Assembly: GCA_018336195.1 (NCBI GenBank)
Contig: JAGXQV010000051.1
Span: forward strand, 1-64,000
Direction of reading: 5' to 3'
Length of the DNA: 64,000 nt
Source: Sulfuricella sp.
Lineage (GTDB): Bacteria; Pseudomonadota; Gammaproteobacteria; Burkholderiales; Sulfuricellaceae
Below, one piece after another: positions 44,810-55,257 of the stretch; positions within the stretch are counted from its first letter, which is position 1, and every line of letters begins with the position of its first letter. The notes beneath the pieces were generated by a model. That model was given only the letters and a program-made list of their open reading frames with translations, was not told the origin of the DNA and did not search any database. The translations under genes and the position numbers were made by a program.

Positions 44810-45112
44810 GTGATCGTCAACTTTAGTTCGGGCTGGGGACGTGATACCGACCCCGAGGTGGCACCCTATTGCGCCACCAAGTGGGCGATGGAAGGCCTCA
44901 CCAAAGCGCTCGCCCAGGAACTGCCCGCCGGGATGGCGGCGGTGCCCCTCAATCCCTGCATCATCGACACCGCCATGCTGCGCAGTTGCTTCGGCGGACA
45001 GGCGCAGGGCTACCCCAGCGCCGAACAATGGGCGGCCGCCGCCGTACCCTGGCTGCTCGGCCTGGGGCCGCAGGACAACGGCCGCTCGCTGACGGTCGGC
45101 GAGACGCATTGA
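44802..45112 (+). pseudogene. C-terminal fragment of an SDR gene
   Basis: About 100 codons match the last third of the SDR at 35278-35970 (SGVIVNFSSGWGRDTDPEVA to GRSLTVGE-H), including the catalytic Tyr/Lys. The cofactor-binding half is missing and there is no start signal. Differences such as PLNPCIID for PINPGIID show divergence after duplication. Confidence 0.88.
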
Positions 45113-45146
45113 TTTCCGGTTAGGGCGTGTTGGCTTGATCCCGCGT

Positions 45147-45222
45147 GGGGCGCATTAGGCGTAGCCGTAATGCGCCGGATGTTTCATTCGGCGCAATGCC
45201 CTTCGGGGATTGCGTTCTACGC
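45147..45222. repeat. intergenic palindrome of the GCGCATTA...TAATGCGCC type
   Basis: GGGGCGCATTA...GTAATGCGCC forms an imperfect palindrome, followed by GCGCAATGCCCTTCGGGG and GCGTTCTACGC. It is a common class of dispersed extragenic repeat. It fills most of the gap between the SDR fragment and the beta-propeller gene. Confidence 0.6.
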
Positions 45223-45336
45223 GAACTCCTCTGAAAAGTGGCGAAACACTTATCGTAGATGGTGCAGTGGAAAAGACAAACGGGGCGGTGCGACACGCTT
45301 TCCTTCCCCCCTCGCCCGATTTTTCGAGCGCTCCCG

Positions 45337-46563
45337 TTAGCGGCGCGGCAATTCCTCGAATGTGTTGGTCCAGACGTTGAGTACCTGGCCGCCTCCCTGC
45401 TTGTTGCCGGTTTCGATCTTCTTGACGGTCTCCAGCTTATTCATATCGATCTTGTAGAGGTTGCCGTCCTTTTCGTTGGAGACGTACCCCCAGCGCCCGT
45501 CCTGAGTAAAGGCGACGTGCCCCATCCTTCCCGCGCCGATCTTCAGATCTTTCACGGCCTTGCGCTGGTTGATGTCGATGACGGTGATGACGTTGTTGCC
45601 ATAGTTGGTGACCACTGCCAGCTTGCCGTCCGGTGTGTTGTAGGTATGGCCGACGCCGTTGCTGGCGGTGGTGAGACGATGCACCAAGCGCTTGGATTGG
45701 GTGTCGAAGAAGGCAACCTCGCGGCCGCGGCTGTCCTTGCCTGGACCGCGATTCAACGCCAAAAACAGCTTGCCGTCCTGGGTGAAATTACCGTGATGGG
45801 CTTCCGCCACTTCCTCGCCGATAAGCGGCATATCCATCCGGGCGATCACCGGCATCTCGGGCTGGGTGAGGTCATACACCAGTATGCCTGGCGCCGCCTT
45901 GTCGTCGCCTTCGTGGACCAGCCAGAGTTCCTTGCCGTCCGGGCTGGGGGCCGGGTAATGGGGCGCACTGGGAACCGCAAAAGTCCGGACGCTCCAGTCA
46001 CGGGTATCCACCACGACCAGCCGGTTGTCCACCCGGTCCACGTCGAACAGCAGCCGCGAATCGAGGCTCCAGGCGTTGTGCATGGAAGCCACGCCCTTGG
46101 CCTCGGCGTTGGCCACGGGTAGGTCGATAACCTTGGCGATTTCGTCGGTTTTCGCATCGAGGAAGGTGATGCGATGCTTTCCTCCGTCCAGCCCCCAGTG
46201 ATTGATCCCCACCCATTTGCCATCGGGGCTGACTAGGCCATGCTTGGGACGGTTGCCGGTTGCGATGCGTTTGGAGACAGTCTGGCGCTCCAGGTCCAGC
46301 ACCACTATCTCCTTCTGTCCTTCCGCGGCGCAGCTGACATAGATTTTCTTGGCGTCCGGCGTGGTGCTCGCCAAGGTTCCGCCCTTGCAGGTCTCCAGGG
46401 TGGCGGTAACGGTATCCGTTCCCGTATCGACGAAATAGGCGGAGCCGCTGCCATGGAGGTGCACCACGACACTCGGCCACACAACCCGTTGCGCCGCCGG
46501 CGCCTGTCCTGCCCACAGCGCCGCTACGACGCAAGCCCATGGCAATGCAGTGAATTTCTTCAT
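45337..46563 (-). CDS. periplasmic YVTN/cytochrome-D1-like beta-propeller protein
   Basis: A 408-residue exported protein. The signal peptide (1-23, cleavage near APA-AQ) is followed by seven repeating strands of the YVTN type (KHGLVSPDGKWVGIN, PHYPAPSPDGKELWLV, VGHTYNTPDGKLAVV, MGHVAFTQDGRWGYVS). There is no CxxCH heme motif, so it is a propeller without its own cytochrome. Related proteins work with metal or heme enzymes, or bind surface ligands. The neighbourhood gives no partner; the gene stands alone downstream of a 200-base gap that is AT-rich and probably holds its promoter. Confidence 0.85.
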   Translation of the reverse strand: MKKFTALPWACVVAALWAGQAPAAQRVVWPSVVVHLHGSGSAYFVDTGTDTVTATLETCKGGTLASTTPDAKKIYVSCAAEGQKEIVVLDLERQTVSKRIATGNRPKHGLVSPDGKWVGINHWGLDGGKHRITFLDAKTDEIAKVIDLPVANAEAKGVASMHNAWSLDSRLLFDVDRVDNRLVVVDTRDWSVRTFAVPSAPHYPAPSPDGKELWLVHEGDDKAAPGILVYDLTQPEMPVIARMDMPLIGEEVAEAHHGNFTQDGKLFLALNRGPGKDSRGREVAFFDTQSKRLVHRLTTASNGVGHTYNTPDGKLAVVTNYGNNVITVIDINQRKAVKDLKIGAGRMGHVAFTQDGRWGYVSNEKDGNLYKIDMNKLETVKKIETGNKQGGGQVLNVWTNTFEELPRR

Positions 46564-46763
46564 ATTGACTCTCCCGAATAATGAACGGCTGGCGAGGGCA
46601 GGCGCTGCCGCGGACGCCTGACCGGGTCGTGAGGTTCACCACCCGGTCTCGCCGCTTATCCTAGTCGATCCTCTGAGGAAATGTACCTGTTACTTTTTAC
46701 AGGTATTTCACAATAAGTTGATTGTATTGGTATTTTATTTGTGCAATTCAACGGGGGGCCTCC

Positions 46764-48127
<1,364 letters not shown>

Positions 48128-48131
<4 letters not shown>

Positions 48132-49624
48132 GGGTTCCTCGTTTCCGCTTGTCGTGGTTGCGCGGTCCGGCCGTTCGCCGTGCAGGGCAGGCGCACGTGG
48201 AAAGCCGCGCCGCCGCCGGGCGGGTTGTCCGCGTAAATGCAGCCGTCGTGTTCATCGACGACCTGGTAGACGATGAAGAGGCCCAGCCCCATGCCCTTGC
48301 CGACGTCCTTGGTGGTGAAAAACGGGTCGAAAATGCGCGGCAGCGCCTCCGCCGGAATGCCCGGGCCGCTGTCGGCAATCGCGATGTCGATGGCGGCGCC
48401 CTCGATGCGGCAGAGGGGATCGCCCGCCTCGCCGGGGTTGCAGTGGCGCGAGGTGACCGTTACCTGGCCGCGTTCGCCCACCGCTTCCACCGCGTTGCGG
48501 ATCAGGTTGAGGAAGGCCTGTTGCATGCGCTGCTTGTCGGCATATATCCGCTGCTCCTCGGGGATCTCGATGGTGATCGTTACGCCGCTGGGAATGCCGC
48601 CCTTGAGGAAACTCACGGTTTGCCGCAACAGGTCGCCGAGCGCCAGCGCTTCCTTGTTGAACTGGCGATCGCGGGCGAAATCCAGCAAGGTGGTGACGAT
48701 GTTGCGCGCCCGTTCGCACTGCAGATCGATGCCGTGCAAAAGTTGGCGCTGGTCGTCGAGGTCTGCTGTGCCGAGTTCTTCCTGGAGGATCTGGCAGGAC
48801 GACCAGATGTTGGTGAGCGGGTTGTTGAGTTCGTGCGCCACGCCGGCCAGCATGGTGCCCAGGGCCGCCAGTTTTTCCGAGCGCAGCAGGTGCTTTTGGC
48901 GCAATTCGAGTTCGTGCAGCATGTGGTTGAAGGCGTCGGTGATCCGCACCAGTTCGCGATCCGGCGAGGGCGGCGGCAGTTTGTCGCGCTTGCCGCTGGA
49001 AACCGCGTCGACGTTGCGTTCCATCTGCTTGAGGGGCTGCGCCACGCTGCGCGACAGCGCCTGCCCCACCGCAATCATCAGCAAGGCCAGGGCGACGATG
49101 ACGACCACCAGGATGTGGCGGAAGCTCGATAGGGTGGCTCTCACCAGGCGCCGCTCGGTGGCGGCCATTTCTTCGGCGATGGTGACGATCTCCTTGCCGG
49201 CGTTGCGCACCTGGCCTTCCAGCTTGGCCTGGAGTGGCGAATGAGCGGTGGCGGCGCGGGCATATGCCTGCATTAGTTCGCCGTAGCGCTCCAGTTCGCC
49301 GCGCAAGGTAGCGAGGCGCTGCGGGGCTTCCACCAGCGCGAAAGTTCCGCTATCGCGATTCAGCATGTCGTGCAGCAGAGCGACGTAATGGGCGTTTTCC
49401 TGGAAATCGGCATCCTGGCGATGCAGGAAGAAATTTCGCTCGAAGCGGCGGATTTCCAGGGCGCTGTCGAAAAGTTCCGAGACCCGCTCGCCGAGCAGGA
49501 TTTTCTCCTCGACCGATTTGAGTTCCTCGAAGGTGAACAGGGAAATCCCCAGGATCAGGATGGCGATCACGAAGTAGGCAAGGGTGATCTTCAGGCGTAG
49601 CGAGGTGGGGAGGGCAAGGGTCAT
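48128..49624 (-). CDS. sensor histidine kinase (module 1)
   Basis: A 498-residue membrane kinase. Helix 1 is at about 10-30. A periplasmic helical sensor (four-helix-bundle-like, about 35-170), helix 2 (about 172-192), HAMP, HisKA with the histidine in GVAHELNNPLTN, and HATPase (NLIRNAVEA, DSGPGIP, GMGLGLFIVYQVV) follow. The H-box is of the NtrB/HydH class, which pairs with sigma-54 regulators. The signal is unknown. Same architecture and register as the module 2 kinase. Confidence 0.92.
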
Positions 49625-49656
49625 CGTCAGTCACTCGGTCGAAAAAACGTTGGAAT

Positions 49657-49760
49657 TTGCAACGCGCCTGGGTAGACCGACAACATCCGCAACAAGTTCA
49701 ACTTGGCATTAACTTTCAGGGTGTTGCGGATTTTTGCGAAATTTCTGGTGTTGCAGAATA
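49657..49760. promoter_or_regulatory. TTGC-rich repeats, possible enhancer sites of module 1
   Basis: TTGCAA at 49657, then TTGCGGA...TTTTTGCGAA at 49724-49740 and TTGCAGAA at 49751, all 75-175 bases upstream of the -24/-12 promoter. This is the distance range where NtrC-type activators bind. Similar motifs lie upstream of the module 2 promoter. Confidence 0.35.
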
Positions 49761-49831
49761 AAACGCCTGACATGAATGCCGTGTCTGATTTCTGAAGGGG
49801 AAAAGCCGGGATTTCAAGGGCTTGGCGAAAC

Positions 49832-49846
49832 TGGCACAGGGCATGC
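49832..49846 (+). promoter_or_regulatory. sigma-54 (-24/-12) promoter of module 1
   Basis: TGGCAC-N5-ATGC, with GG and GC ten bases apart, preceded by C and followed by AA. It fits the sigma-54 consensus except for one base in the -12 box. It points to the small gene at 49891 and SulP at 50146 and lies next to a sigma-54 regulator gene. Confidence 0.72.
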
Positions 49847-49890
49847 AATGCATCAGTGCGGCAGACTGCCTAGACGAGAAAGCATTCACC

Positions 49891-50088
49891 ATGAAATCAC
49901 TGGCACTAACCCTGCGCAGGGTCTTTTGCGCGCTGGAATTCGCCAATGTCGAAAACCTCCGTGACTTGAACAACCTGCTGGATCGGCATGATGGCCTCCA
50001 AAAAAATCCACCGCCCCCGACCTCACGCAGCGGGGAAGATAGCCAGGATGTCAGGGCATGCAACGTCTATTACCTGCCCGCCCGGTAA
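49891..50088 (+). CDS. small protein downstream of the sigma-54 promoter (module 1)
   Basis: A 65-residue protein. An N-terminal amphipathic/hydrophobic helix (MKSLALTLRRVFCALEFANV) and an Asn/Leu/Arg helix (NLRDLNNLLDR) are followed by a proline/serine linker and a short hydrophobic end (VYYLPAR). The ATG is about 33 bases beyond the predicted transcription start. The ribosome site is weak (GAGAAAG). Position and layout match the small gene in module 2 (55021), suggesting a shared role with SulP. Function unknown. Confidence 0.5.
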   Translation: MKSLALTLRRVFCALEFANVENLRDLNNLLDRHDGLQKNPPPPTSRSGEDSQDVRACNVYYLPAR

Positions 50089-50145
50089 AGCGGCGCGTTC
50101 CCCAAACAAAACCCTCTCAACCCCTGGTTATTCGGAAAAATCATA

Positions 50146-51828
50146 GTGAGTTCGGCAGCCTACCTAACCCCTTTTTTCAAGCGTTTCAATTTTCGTAGCG
50201 AAAATCTCAAGGACGACTTCATCGCCGGCGTAACGGTGTCGCTGGTGGCGATCCCGCAATCCCTCGCCTATGCGCAACTGGCCGGGGTGCCGGCTTATTA
50301 CGGCCTGTACGCGGCGCTGCTGCCGACCATCGTCGGCGCGCTGTTCGGCTCGTCGCGCCAGCTTTCCACCGGCCCGGTGGCGATGACCTCGCTGCTCACC
50401 GCAGCCAGCGTCGCGCCGCTCGCCGCCCACGGCAGCGATATGTTCTATGCCTACGTAGTGCTGCTGGCGTTGTTGTCGGGGCTGTTCCAGATCGGCTTCG
50501 GCGTGCTGCGCATGGGCGTGCTGCTTAATTTCCTGTCCCAGCCGGTGCTGATGGGCTTCATCAACGCCGCCGCGCTGATTATCGGCCTGTCGCAATTGCC
50601 CGCGCTATTGGGGGTGTCGTCGGCGCAGTCCGAGCATTTCCTGGTCGATATCTGGCAGGTGCTGACGCACGTCGATACCTTGCACGAATTATCTTTCGGC
50701 TTCGGGGTGTCGGCGATCCTGCTGCTGTTCGCCTTCAAGCGCTTCGCGCCGAAATTGCCGGGGGTGCTGATTACCGTGTCGTTGCTGACGTGGGCCAGCT
50801 ATGCCCTGAATTTCGCTGAACTGGGCGGCAAAGTGGTGGGCGTGGTGCCTCAGGGGCTGCCCTCGTTGAGCGTGCCGGGCATGAATCTTCATGCCATCGT
50901 GGAATTACTGCCGGCGGCGTTCGTGATCGCCCTGATTAGCTTCATGGAAGCGATGTCGAGCGCCAAGGTGATCGCCATCAAGACCCGCCAGCCGTGGGAC
51001 GAGAACCAGGAGTTGATCGGCCAGGGACTGGCGAAAGTGGCGGCGGCTTTCTGTCACGCCATGCCGGTGAGCGGCTCGTTTTCCCGCTCCGCGCTGAATC
51101 TCGCCTCGGAGGCGAAAACCGGCCTGTCCTCGGTGATTTCGGCGGTATTCGTGCTGCTCACCCTACTGTTCTTCACCTCCGTGCTGTATCACTTGCCCAA
51201 GCCGGTGCTCGCCGCGATCATCATGATGGCGGTGGTGGGACTCATCAATTTCCGGGTGATCTTCAAGGCGTGGCGCGCCAATCGCGACGACGGCATTGCC
51301 GGCGCGGTGACCTTCGTCGCCACCCTGCTGTTCGCGCCCAACATCCAGAACGGTATCGTCACCGGGATCATGCTGTCCCTGGCGCTGCTGCTGTACCGCA
51401 TGATGCGCCCGCGCATCGTCACCCTCGGCATGGATAGCACTTCCGGCCTGCGCGACAGCCATCGCCACGAAGACTTGACTCCGTTGCCCGCGCAACTAGG
51501 GGCGATCCGCTTCGACGGCGCGCTGCGCTTCGTCAATGTATCCTACTTCGAGGACGCCCTGCTCAAGCTGGAGCGCGGCAAGCCGGACTTGGCGTGCATC
51601 CTCATCAAGAGTAGCGGGATCAATTGCCTGGACGCCTCGGGGGTGGACATGCTCGCCAACCTGGTCAACCGTTTCAAGAGCAACGGCATCACCTTGGTAT
51701 TCAGCGGCTTGAAGAAGCAGGTGCGGGAGGTCATGGACCGTACCGGCCTCACCGAGCAGATCGGGGAAGGCAACCTGTTCGCCAGCGACGGGGAGGCCTT
51801 GAACCAGCTCTTGCAACGTCTGGCTTGA
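50146..51828 (+). CDS. SulP-family anion transporter with STAS domain (module 1)
   Basis: A 560-residue inner-membrane transporter. The SulP core (VTVSLVAIPQSLAYAQLAGVPAY; then FSRSALNLASEAKTGLSSV) is followed by a C-terminal STAS domain (about 440-555; SSGINCLDASGVDMLANLV). It lacks the coiled-coil insertion of the other two SulP proteins in this window and is of standard length. The start is a GTG with a poor ribosome site. It is likely transcribed from the -24/-12 promoter at 49832 with the small gene. Substrate is sulfate or bicarbonate by family; not decidable here. Confidence 0.92.
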   Translation: MSSAAYLTPFFKRFNFRSENLKDDFIAGVTVSLVAIPQSLAYAQLAGVPAYYGLYAALLPTIVGALFGSSRQLSTGPVAMTSLLTAASVAPLAAHGSDMFYAYVVLLALLSGLFQIGFGVLRMGVLLNFLSQPVLMGFINAAALIIGLSQLPALLGVSSAQSEHFLVDIWQVLTHVDTLHELSFGFGVSAILLLFAFKRFAPKLPGVLITVSLLTWASYALNFAELGGKVVGVVPQGLPSLSVPGMNLHAIVELLPAAFVIALISFMEAMSSAKVIAIKTRQPWDENQELIGQGLAKVAAAFCHAMPVSGSFSRSALNLASEAKTGLSSVISAVFVLLTLLFFTSVLYHLPKPVLAAIIMMAVVGLINFRVIFKAWRANRDDGIAGAVTFVATLLFAPNIQNGIVTGIMLSLALLLYRMMRPRIVTLGMDSTSGLRDSHRHEDLTPLPAQLGAIRFDGALRFVNVSYFEDALLKLERGKPDLACILIKSSGINCLDASGVDMLANLVNRFKSNGITLVFSGLKKQVREVMDRTGLTEQIGEGNLFASDGEALNQLLQRLA

Positions 51829-51885
51829 CGGGACGGGGCGATGTTCAGGCAACCCGCCGGCGGGGCTTATTTCAATTGGGCGCGG

Positions 51886-53247
51886 CTACTCCATCTCCAG
51901 CTCGTAGCGCTTCAGCTTGCGCCACAGCGACACCCGGTCGATGCCCAACGCCTGCGCGGCGAGGGTCTGGTTGCCCTTGGTTTCGCTGAGCACCCAGCGG
52001 ATGTAGTCCTTCTCCTGTTCTTCCATGGTGAGGATGCGCCCGTCCTTGCGGCGGAAGGTGCGGATGGTCAGTTCGCGCAGGTCGTCGGGAAGCTGGGCGG
52101 TGTCGATGAGGTTGCCGGTGGTGATGGCGACGCCGCGTTCGATGATGTTTTCCAGTTCGCGGACGTTGCCGGGAAAATCGTAGGTCTTGAGCAGTTCCAG
52201 GGTTTCCGGGGTGATTTCGCTGACGTCGCGCTTCATCAGGGTGGCGAAGCGCTTCAGGAAGTAGTAGCTCAGCAGGGGAATGTCTTCCTTGCGCTGCGAC
52301 AGCGGCGGCACCACCAGGTTGACCACATTGAGGCGGAAATACAGGTCCTGGCGGAAATCGCCGCTCCTCACGGTGTCCTGGATATCGCGGTTGGTGGCGG
52401 CGACGAAGCGCACGTCGACCTTGATGGGCGTGGTGCCGCCCAGGCGCAGCACTTCCTTTTCCTGGATCACGCGCAGCAGCTTGACCTGCATGGAGGGCGG
52501 CATCTCGGTAATTTCGTCGAGAAAGAGGGTGCCTCCTGCGGCGCTTTCGAGCAGCCCTTTCTTGTCGCCGGCCGCACCGGTGAAGGCGCCCTTGTCGTGG
52601 CCGAACAACTCGTTGCCCAGCAGTTCCTCGCTGAACGCGCCGCAGTTCACCGCCAGGAACGGCCCTTCGGCACGGGCGCTGTGGTAATGCACGTATTTGG
52701 CGAAAAGCTCCTTGCCGGTGCCGGATTCGCCGGTAATCAGCACGTTGCAGTCGGTGGGGGCGATCTGGCGCGCCGTTTCCAGGAGCTTTTGCATGCGCGT
52801 GTCCTGGGTGATGATGCGCACCTTGCCCTGGTAGGTTTCGATCTGCTCGCGCAACTGGCGGTTTTCGCGCTTGAGGCGGATTTTCTCCAGCGCTTCGGCC
52901 ACCACCTTGCGCACCTCGTCGAGGCGAAAGGGCTTGGCGATGTAGTGGAAAGCTCCGTGTTTCATGGCTTCCACCGCCGATTCCAGGGTGGCGAAGCCGG
53001 TAATCATGATGACTTCGGTATCCGGGCAGGTGGCGCGGCATTTCTGGAGGATTTGCATGCCGTCGACCTTTTCCATGCGCAGGTCGGTGAGCACCACGTC
53101 GAAGGTTTCACTTTCCAGGTGTCCCAGCGCGTTGGCGCCGGATTGAGTGGCGACCACCTGGTAGCCTTCCTTTTTCATGACGTGTTCGAGATTGCGCAAG
53201 GCGACTTTTTCGTCGTCGACGATCAGCAATTTTCCGGGCGATGCCAT
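51886..53247 (-). CDS. sigma-54 response regulator (module 2)
   Basis: A 453-residue NtrC-type regulator, collinear with the module 1 protein. It has Asp55 in VLTDLRMEKV, Walker A GESGTGKE, a canonical GAFTGA loop (220-225) and a Fis-like helix-turn-helix (LAAQALGIDRVSLWRKLKR). It follows the kinase gene by 12 bases. The -24/-12 promoter at 54956 is its probable target. Strong similarity to module 1 over the whole length shows the modules arose by duplication. Confidence 0.94.
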   Translation of the reverse strand: MASPGKLLIVDDEKVALRNLEHVMKKEGYQVVATQSGANALGHLESETFDVVLTDLRMEKVDGMQILQKCRATCPDTEVIMITGFATLESAVEAMKHGAFHYIAKPFRLDEVRKVVAEALEKIRLKRENRQLREQIETYQGKVRIITQDTRMQKLLETARQIAPTDCNVLITGESGTGKELFAKYVHYHSARAEGPFLAVNCGAFSEELLGNELFGHDKGAFTGAAGDKKGLLESAAGGTLFLDEITEMPPSMQVKLLRVIQEKEVLRLGGTTPIKVDVRFVAATNRDIQDTVRSGDFRQDLYFRLNVVNLVVPPLSQRKEDIPLLSYYFLKRFATLMKRDVSEITPETLELLKTYDFPGNVRELENIIERGVAITTGNLIDTAQLPDDLRELTIRTFRRKDGRILTMEEQEKDYIRWVLSETKGNQTLAAQALGIDRVSLWRKLKRYELEME

Positions 53248-53259
53248 GGTACGGTTCCT

Positions 53260-54750
53260 TTATTGTTGTCCGGGCGGCGCGTGGAGCGCCTCCTCGTGAT
53301 GATATTGCGGCAGGCGGATGAGAAAGGTGGTGCCGCGCTCCGCCGCACTCTGCACTTCGATGCAGCCGCCATGTTCTTCGATGATTTCGTGGACGATGAA
53401 TAGCCCCAGCCCCGATCCCTTGCCGACGTCCTTGGTTGTGAAAAAGGGGTCGAAAACCCGTTCCAGCAATTCTGCCGGGATGCCGTGGCCATTGTCACGC
53501 ACTTCTATCAGCACATGCTCGCCGCTCGGGTCGCACTGTCCGCCGCCGACGAATCCCGCCCCGCGTTCCTCGGAAAAGCGCGCCAGACCTGCGCGGATGA
53601 CTATCTCGCCGGCCCCTTCTAGCGCTTCCAGGGCGTTCTGGACGAGATTGAGGAGGACTTGCTGGAGGCGCTGGCGGTCGCCGGCCACGGCGGCGCCGGG
53701 TGCCACTTCGCTGGTGACGGCGACGCGGGTGGGAATCTGGCCCTTGACCAAGCTGAGGGTGGCGCCGATCAGTTCCGCCAGGTCGACACGTTCGCGGCGG
53801 AACGCCCGGTCGCGCGAGAAATCCAGGAGAGTACGCACGATGTTGCGCGCCCGCAGGGTTTCGCTGTCGATCTGGGCGAGCATTTCGCGGTTGAATTCGG
53901 GATCGCCGTCGTCCATGTCTTCCAGCAAGATCTGGCAGGAACTGGAAATATTGGAAAGCGGGTTGTTGAGTTCATGAGCCACGCCGGACAGCAGGGTGCC
54001 CAGCGAAGCGAGTTTTTCCGAGCGCAGCAGATGTTTCTGGCGCAGGTCGAGTTCCTGCATCACGTGGTTGAAGGCCTCGGTCAGCGACACGATTTCCCGG
54101 TCGCCGCTGCCGATATCGAGGTGCGCGAGGCGCCCGCCGGCGATGGCTTCCATGCTGTCTTCCAGGCGCTTCAAGGGGCGCGTCACCATGCGCGACAGCA
54201 CCTGTCCGGCGACCACGAACAGGACGATCAGCACGGCGATGGAAAACACCAGCTTGATGCGGTGCTGCTCCAGTGCGCCGCGCAGGGCGCCGCGCTCGGT
54301 GGAGGCCAGTTCCTCGGCGATGGTGACGATTTTCTTGCCGGCGCCGCGGATGGCGTTCTCGCTTTGCGCGGCGCTGCCGGGCGCGGTTTCCGGCAAGCCC
54401 CGGTAGTCCGCCATGAGTTGCGCGTAGCGATCCAATTCGCCGCTCAGCGCGGCGATTTTGTCGGGCGCGGCAAGCAGGGCGAATTCGCCGGGGTTGTCGC
54501 GCAGGATCTGTTTGGCGAGTCCCACGAAGGCGGCGTGTTCGCCCCAGTCGGCGTCCTGGTGGTAGAGGAACAGGTTTTTTTCGAAGCGGCGCATTTCCAG
54601 GGTGGCGTCGAAGAACTCGGAAATGCGCGCCCCGGCCAGGGTTTTTTGCTCGATCAGGCGCAGTTCGACGAACGCGAACAGGGACAGGCCCACCACCAGG
54701 GTGCCGATGACGTAATAGCCGAGGGTGATTTTCTGGCGCAACGAATCCAT
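53260..54750 (-). CDS. sensor histidine kinase (module 2)
   Basis: A 496-residue membrane kinase with two helices (about 8-28 and 168-190) around a periplasmic helical domain. HAMP, HisKA with GVAHELNNPLSN, and HATPase (NLVQNALEALEG, GHGIPAELLERVFDPFFTTKD) follow. It shares the layout of the module 1 kinase, including the FERNFFLHRQDADFQE / FEKNLFLYHQDADWGE region in the sensor part. The two sensors may therefore respond to related signals. Divergent from the sigma-54-controlled operon. Confidence 0.93.
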   Translation of the reverse strand: MDSLRQKITLGYYVIGTLVVGLSLFAFVELRLIEQKTLAGARISEFFDATLEMRRFEKNLFLYHQDADWGEHAAFVGLAKQILRDNPGEFALLAAPDKIAALSGELDRYAQLMADYRGLPETAPGSAAQSENAIRGAGKKIVTIAEELASTERGALRGALEQHRIKLVFSIAVLIVLFVVAGQVLSRMVTRPLKRLEDSMEAIAGGRLAHLDIGSGDREIVSLTEAFNHVMQELDLRQKHLLRSEKLASLGTLLSGVAHELNNPLSNISSSCQILLEDMDDGDPEFNREMLAQIDSETLRARNIVRTLLDFSRDRAFRRERVDLAELIGATLSLVKGQIPTRVAVTSEVAPGAAVAGDRQRLQQVLLNLVQNALEALEGAGEIVIRAGLARFSEERGAGFVGGGQCDPSGEHVLIEVRDNGHGIPAELLERVFDPFFTTKDVGKGSGLGLFIVHEIIEEHGGCIEVQSAAERGTTFLIRLPQYHHEEALHAPPGQQ

Positions 54751-54772
54751 GTCGTCATTCTACCGGCCGGAG

Positions 54773-54926
54773 TTGCAAATTGAAACGATAGGCTGCAAAG
54801 ATGTAACAATCCGGTTCAGGGCTGTGAAAATAGCGGGTTAGCCGCCTTTCAAAGCCGAGTTGTTGCGTTTTGCAATGCGCATAGAGAAAGGCCGCTTGCC
54901 GGCAGTTTGCGGTATTTGCTTTGCAA
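54773..54926. promoter_or_regulatory. TTGC...GCAA repeats, possible enhancer sites of module 2
   Basis: TTGCAA at 54773, TTGCGTTTTGCAA at 54863-54875 and TTGCTTTGCAA at 54916-54926. The last two are imperfect palindromes within 100 bases of the -24/-12 promoter, and related TTGC motifs occur at the same place in module 1. Confidence 0.4.
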
Positions 54927-54955
54927 AACATATCATTGCGTGTGCTTGTTGGTTG

Positions 54956-54970
54956 TGGCACGGATACTGC
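54956..54970 (+). promoter_or_regulatory. sigma-54 (-24/-12) promoter of module 2
   Basis: TGGCAC-N5-CTGC followed by T: a TGGCACG -24 box and a CTGCT -12 box at the correct spacing. Transcription would start near 54981, about 40 bases before the small gene at 55021, and could run through SulP into the hyf genes. Confidence 0.78.
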
Positions 54971-55020
54971 TTTTAGGAAGCCCGCTGACAGCTATTTCGA
55001 GTTTGAAAGGGTTCGCAACC

Positions 55021-55233
55021 ATGATGTCGTATTTGAAAAAAATGAAAGCCCTGTGGCTTGCCTTTGCCGATAGTCGGCCCGATGAAGTGCGGTTTACGCG
55101 CGGGCTGGTGACGCGCAGCACGGTGGTGGCGCAGGGCAAGGCGGCGACGCGCGGCAAGCTGGTTGCAGCAGCGGTGGTCCCGTCCGAAAGAAAATCCGCG
55201 CAGATTTTGCTGTTCCCGGTTTCGTTGGGCTGA
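55021..55233 (+). CDS. small protein downstream of the sigma-54 promoter (module 2)
   Basis: A 70-residue basic protein. A short helix (YLKKMKALWLAFADS), a Thr/Val-rich middle (VRFTRGLVTRSTVVAQ) and a hydrophobic end (AQILLFPVSLG). A GAAAGGG ribosome site precedes the ATG by eight bases. The open frame extends upstream to 54907, but that part contains the promoter. Same position and rough pattern as the small protein of module 1. Function unknown. Confidence 0.6.
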   Translation: MMSYLKKMKALWLAFADSRPDEVRFTRGLVTRSTVVAQGKAATRGKLVAAAVVPSERKSAQILLFPVSLG

Positions 55234-55257
55234 AGCCGGGCTTATCCGGAATTTTTC

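Noticed and set aside
44404-45112. Possibility that the regulator and SDR fragments are functional short genes
   Set aside because: Both lack essential N-terminal domains and start signals, and they collide at a recombination junction.
36016-45222. Accessory-looking block considered as a genomic island or prophage
   Set aside because: No integrase, transposase, att site or tRNA junction is visible; only small palindromic repeats and gene remnants.
54907-55020. Upstream extension of the small module 2 protein
   Set aside because: It would place the sigma-54 promoter inside the coding region; the ATG at 55021 has a good ribosome site.
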